Positions 5,859 to 6,616 of a stretch of DNA of 6,616 nucleotides are shown one piece after another. Position 1 is the first letter of the stretch. Every line of letters begins with the position of its first letter. The position numbers and the translations under genes were made by a program. The stretch is from JAJRXG01 sp038523965 (GTDB lineage Bacteria > Bacteroidota > Bacteroidia > Chitinophagales > Saprospiraceae), in contig JBCBIX010000133.1 in the NCBI GenBank assembly GCA_038523965.1, positions 1 to 6,616 of the forward strand. The letters are read 5' to 3'. The notes beneath the pieces were generated by a model. That model did not search any database. It saw only the letters and a program-made list of their open reading frames with translations, and was not told the DNA's origin.

Positions 5859-6616
5859 TTAAGGCACAATAATCTTCCCTTCCAAATAGAGCCTTGCTAC
5901 ACCCGATAGTTTAACTCGGTCATCCGTCAGTTGAAGCTCCAGTAGACCACCACGTAGGGACGCTTGATAGGCGGTCAGAGTTGTAAGCTTCATTTTAGGA
6001 GCCCAATAAGTCGCAAGAGTGGTATGTGCGCTTCCAGTAACTGGATCCTCGTCGATACCAGACTGCGGGTAAAAACATCTACTCGTGATGTCCCGATCAT
6101 CCCTTTGGCTGGCGGCAGTTACAATGGTTCCTCTTCCTCCAATTTGGCTGAGCGCTCTGAAGTCAGGTGATAGCTCTTCGACCTGCCTTTCATCTTGCAA
6201 GATGCATAGGAGATCATCACGACCTTGATAGATCTCCACGGGAGTCTGACCCAAAGCAGACGCAACCAAGCCTACATTTGTAGTGTATGAGGTGAGCTTA
6301 TCTGCCGGAAAATCCATCATGATACGCTCCGCATTGACAGCTGCGGTAAGCACCCCCGACTTCGTCTGAAATTGCAGTTTTCTGCTCCGGTCCTCAAGAA
6401 TGTGGTGTAGAACAAATGTGGTCGCTAAGGTCGCATGTCCACATAGGCTTACCTCGATCGTTGGAGTGAACCAACGGAGCTCATAGGCGCCATTTGATCC
6501 TACTACAAAGGCCGTCTCGGCAAGATTATTTTCTTCTGCGATACGCTGCATCAAGTCATCCTCTACCCAATTCTCCAAGGGTACTACAGCGGCTGGATTA
6601 CCTGAGAAAGGCTGGC
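5859..6616 (-). CDS. PhzF family epimerase/isomerase-like protein (5' end outside window)
   Basis: This is a PhzF-family protein with the diaminopimelate-epimerase-like fold, usually a small cytoplasmic enzyme; PhzF itself isomerises dihydro-hydroxyanthranilate in phenazine synthesis. The frame is open through the window edge and reads QPFSGNPAAVVPLENW, the family's N-terminal GNPAAV motif, so the TTG at 6578 is an internal Leu. Only about eight residues and the start codon are missing. Counting from that Leu, it has NLAETAFV with Glu21 (counterpart of PhzF catalytic Glu45), the LCGHATLA motif with His48, and DEDPVTGSAH with Asp178, so the active-site set appears complete. There are about 251 visible residues, normal for the family. 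It ends in TAA. No phenazine or other biosynthetic genes are seen, so this is best called a PhzF-family enzyme of unknown substrate. It is on the same strand as the M16 gene but is probably not strictly co-transcribed with it, because a promoter lies between them. Confidence 0.92.
   Translation of the reverse strand, partial: QPFSGNPAAVVPLENWVEDDLMQRIAEENNLAETAFVVGSNGAYELRWFTPTIEVSLCGHATLATTFVLHHILEDRSRKLQFQTKSGVLTAAVNAERIMMDFPADKLTSYTTNVGLVASALGQTPVEIYQGRDDLLCILQDERQVEELSPDFRALSQIGGRGTIVTAASQRDDRDITSRCFYPQSGIDEDPVTGSAHTTLATYWAPKMKLTTLTAYQASLRGGLLELQLTDDRVKLSGVARLYLEGKIIVP

Noticed and set aside
6576..6578. TTG at 6578 as the start of the PhzF-like gene
   Set aside because: The frame continues upstream to the window edge encoding the family motif GNPAAV, so the gene starts outside the window.

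Overview
The window looks like part of a Bacteroidota chromosome. The evidence is a TonB-dependent outer-membrane receptor, a lipoprotein whose Cys is followed at once by an acidic Ser-Asp-Asp-Asp-Asp stretch (typical of surface-exported Bacteroidota lipoproteins), a long four-domain M16 peptidase lipoprotein, and start codons in AT-rich leaders without clear Shine-Dalgarno sites. I cannot place it more finely from the sequence alone.

Layout: positions 1-952 (+) hold the C-terminal part of a TonB-dependent receptor. A 69-bp gap (hairpin plus three helically phased TTGCA boxes) separates it from a 543-residue lipoprotein at 1022-2653 (+), built from three tandem copies of a roughly 160-residue acidic domain. 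The region 2654-2803 lies between convergent genes. It carries an elaborate imperfect hairpin just after the lipoprotein and a strong bidirectional terminator. On the minus strand, 5719-2804 encodes an M16 zinc-peptidase lipoprotein whose frame is cut once by an in-frame TAG at 3538-3536; reading resumes in the same frame to a normal end. Upstream of it, also on the minus strand, is a PhzF-family isomerase (5859-6616, its 5' end outside the window). The 139-bp gap between those two genes holds a plausible promoter for the peptidase. There is no gene-free stretch longer than 300 bases, and I saw no RNA genes, CRISPR arrays, insertion sequences or att sites.

How the genes work together: the receptor and the lipoprotein probably form one surface uptake unit. 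The lipoprotein would sit on the outer face of the cell and pass a ligand, possibly a metal or metal complex, to the receptor. That function is inference. The M16 peptidase and PhzF-like enzyme appear to be ordinary neighbours transcribed toward the receptor unit, with no evident functional link to it.

The two observations most worth a second look are the triplicated lipoprotein, whose copies keep near-identical protein cores despite heavy synonymous divergence, and the single amber codon inside the otherwise intact M16 gene.
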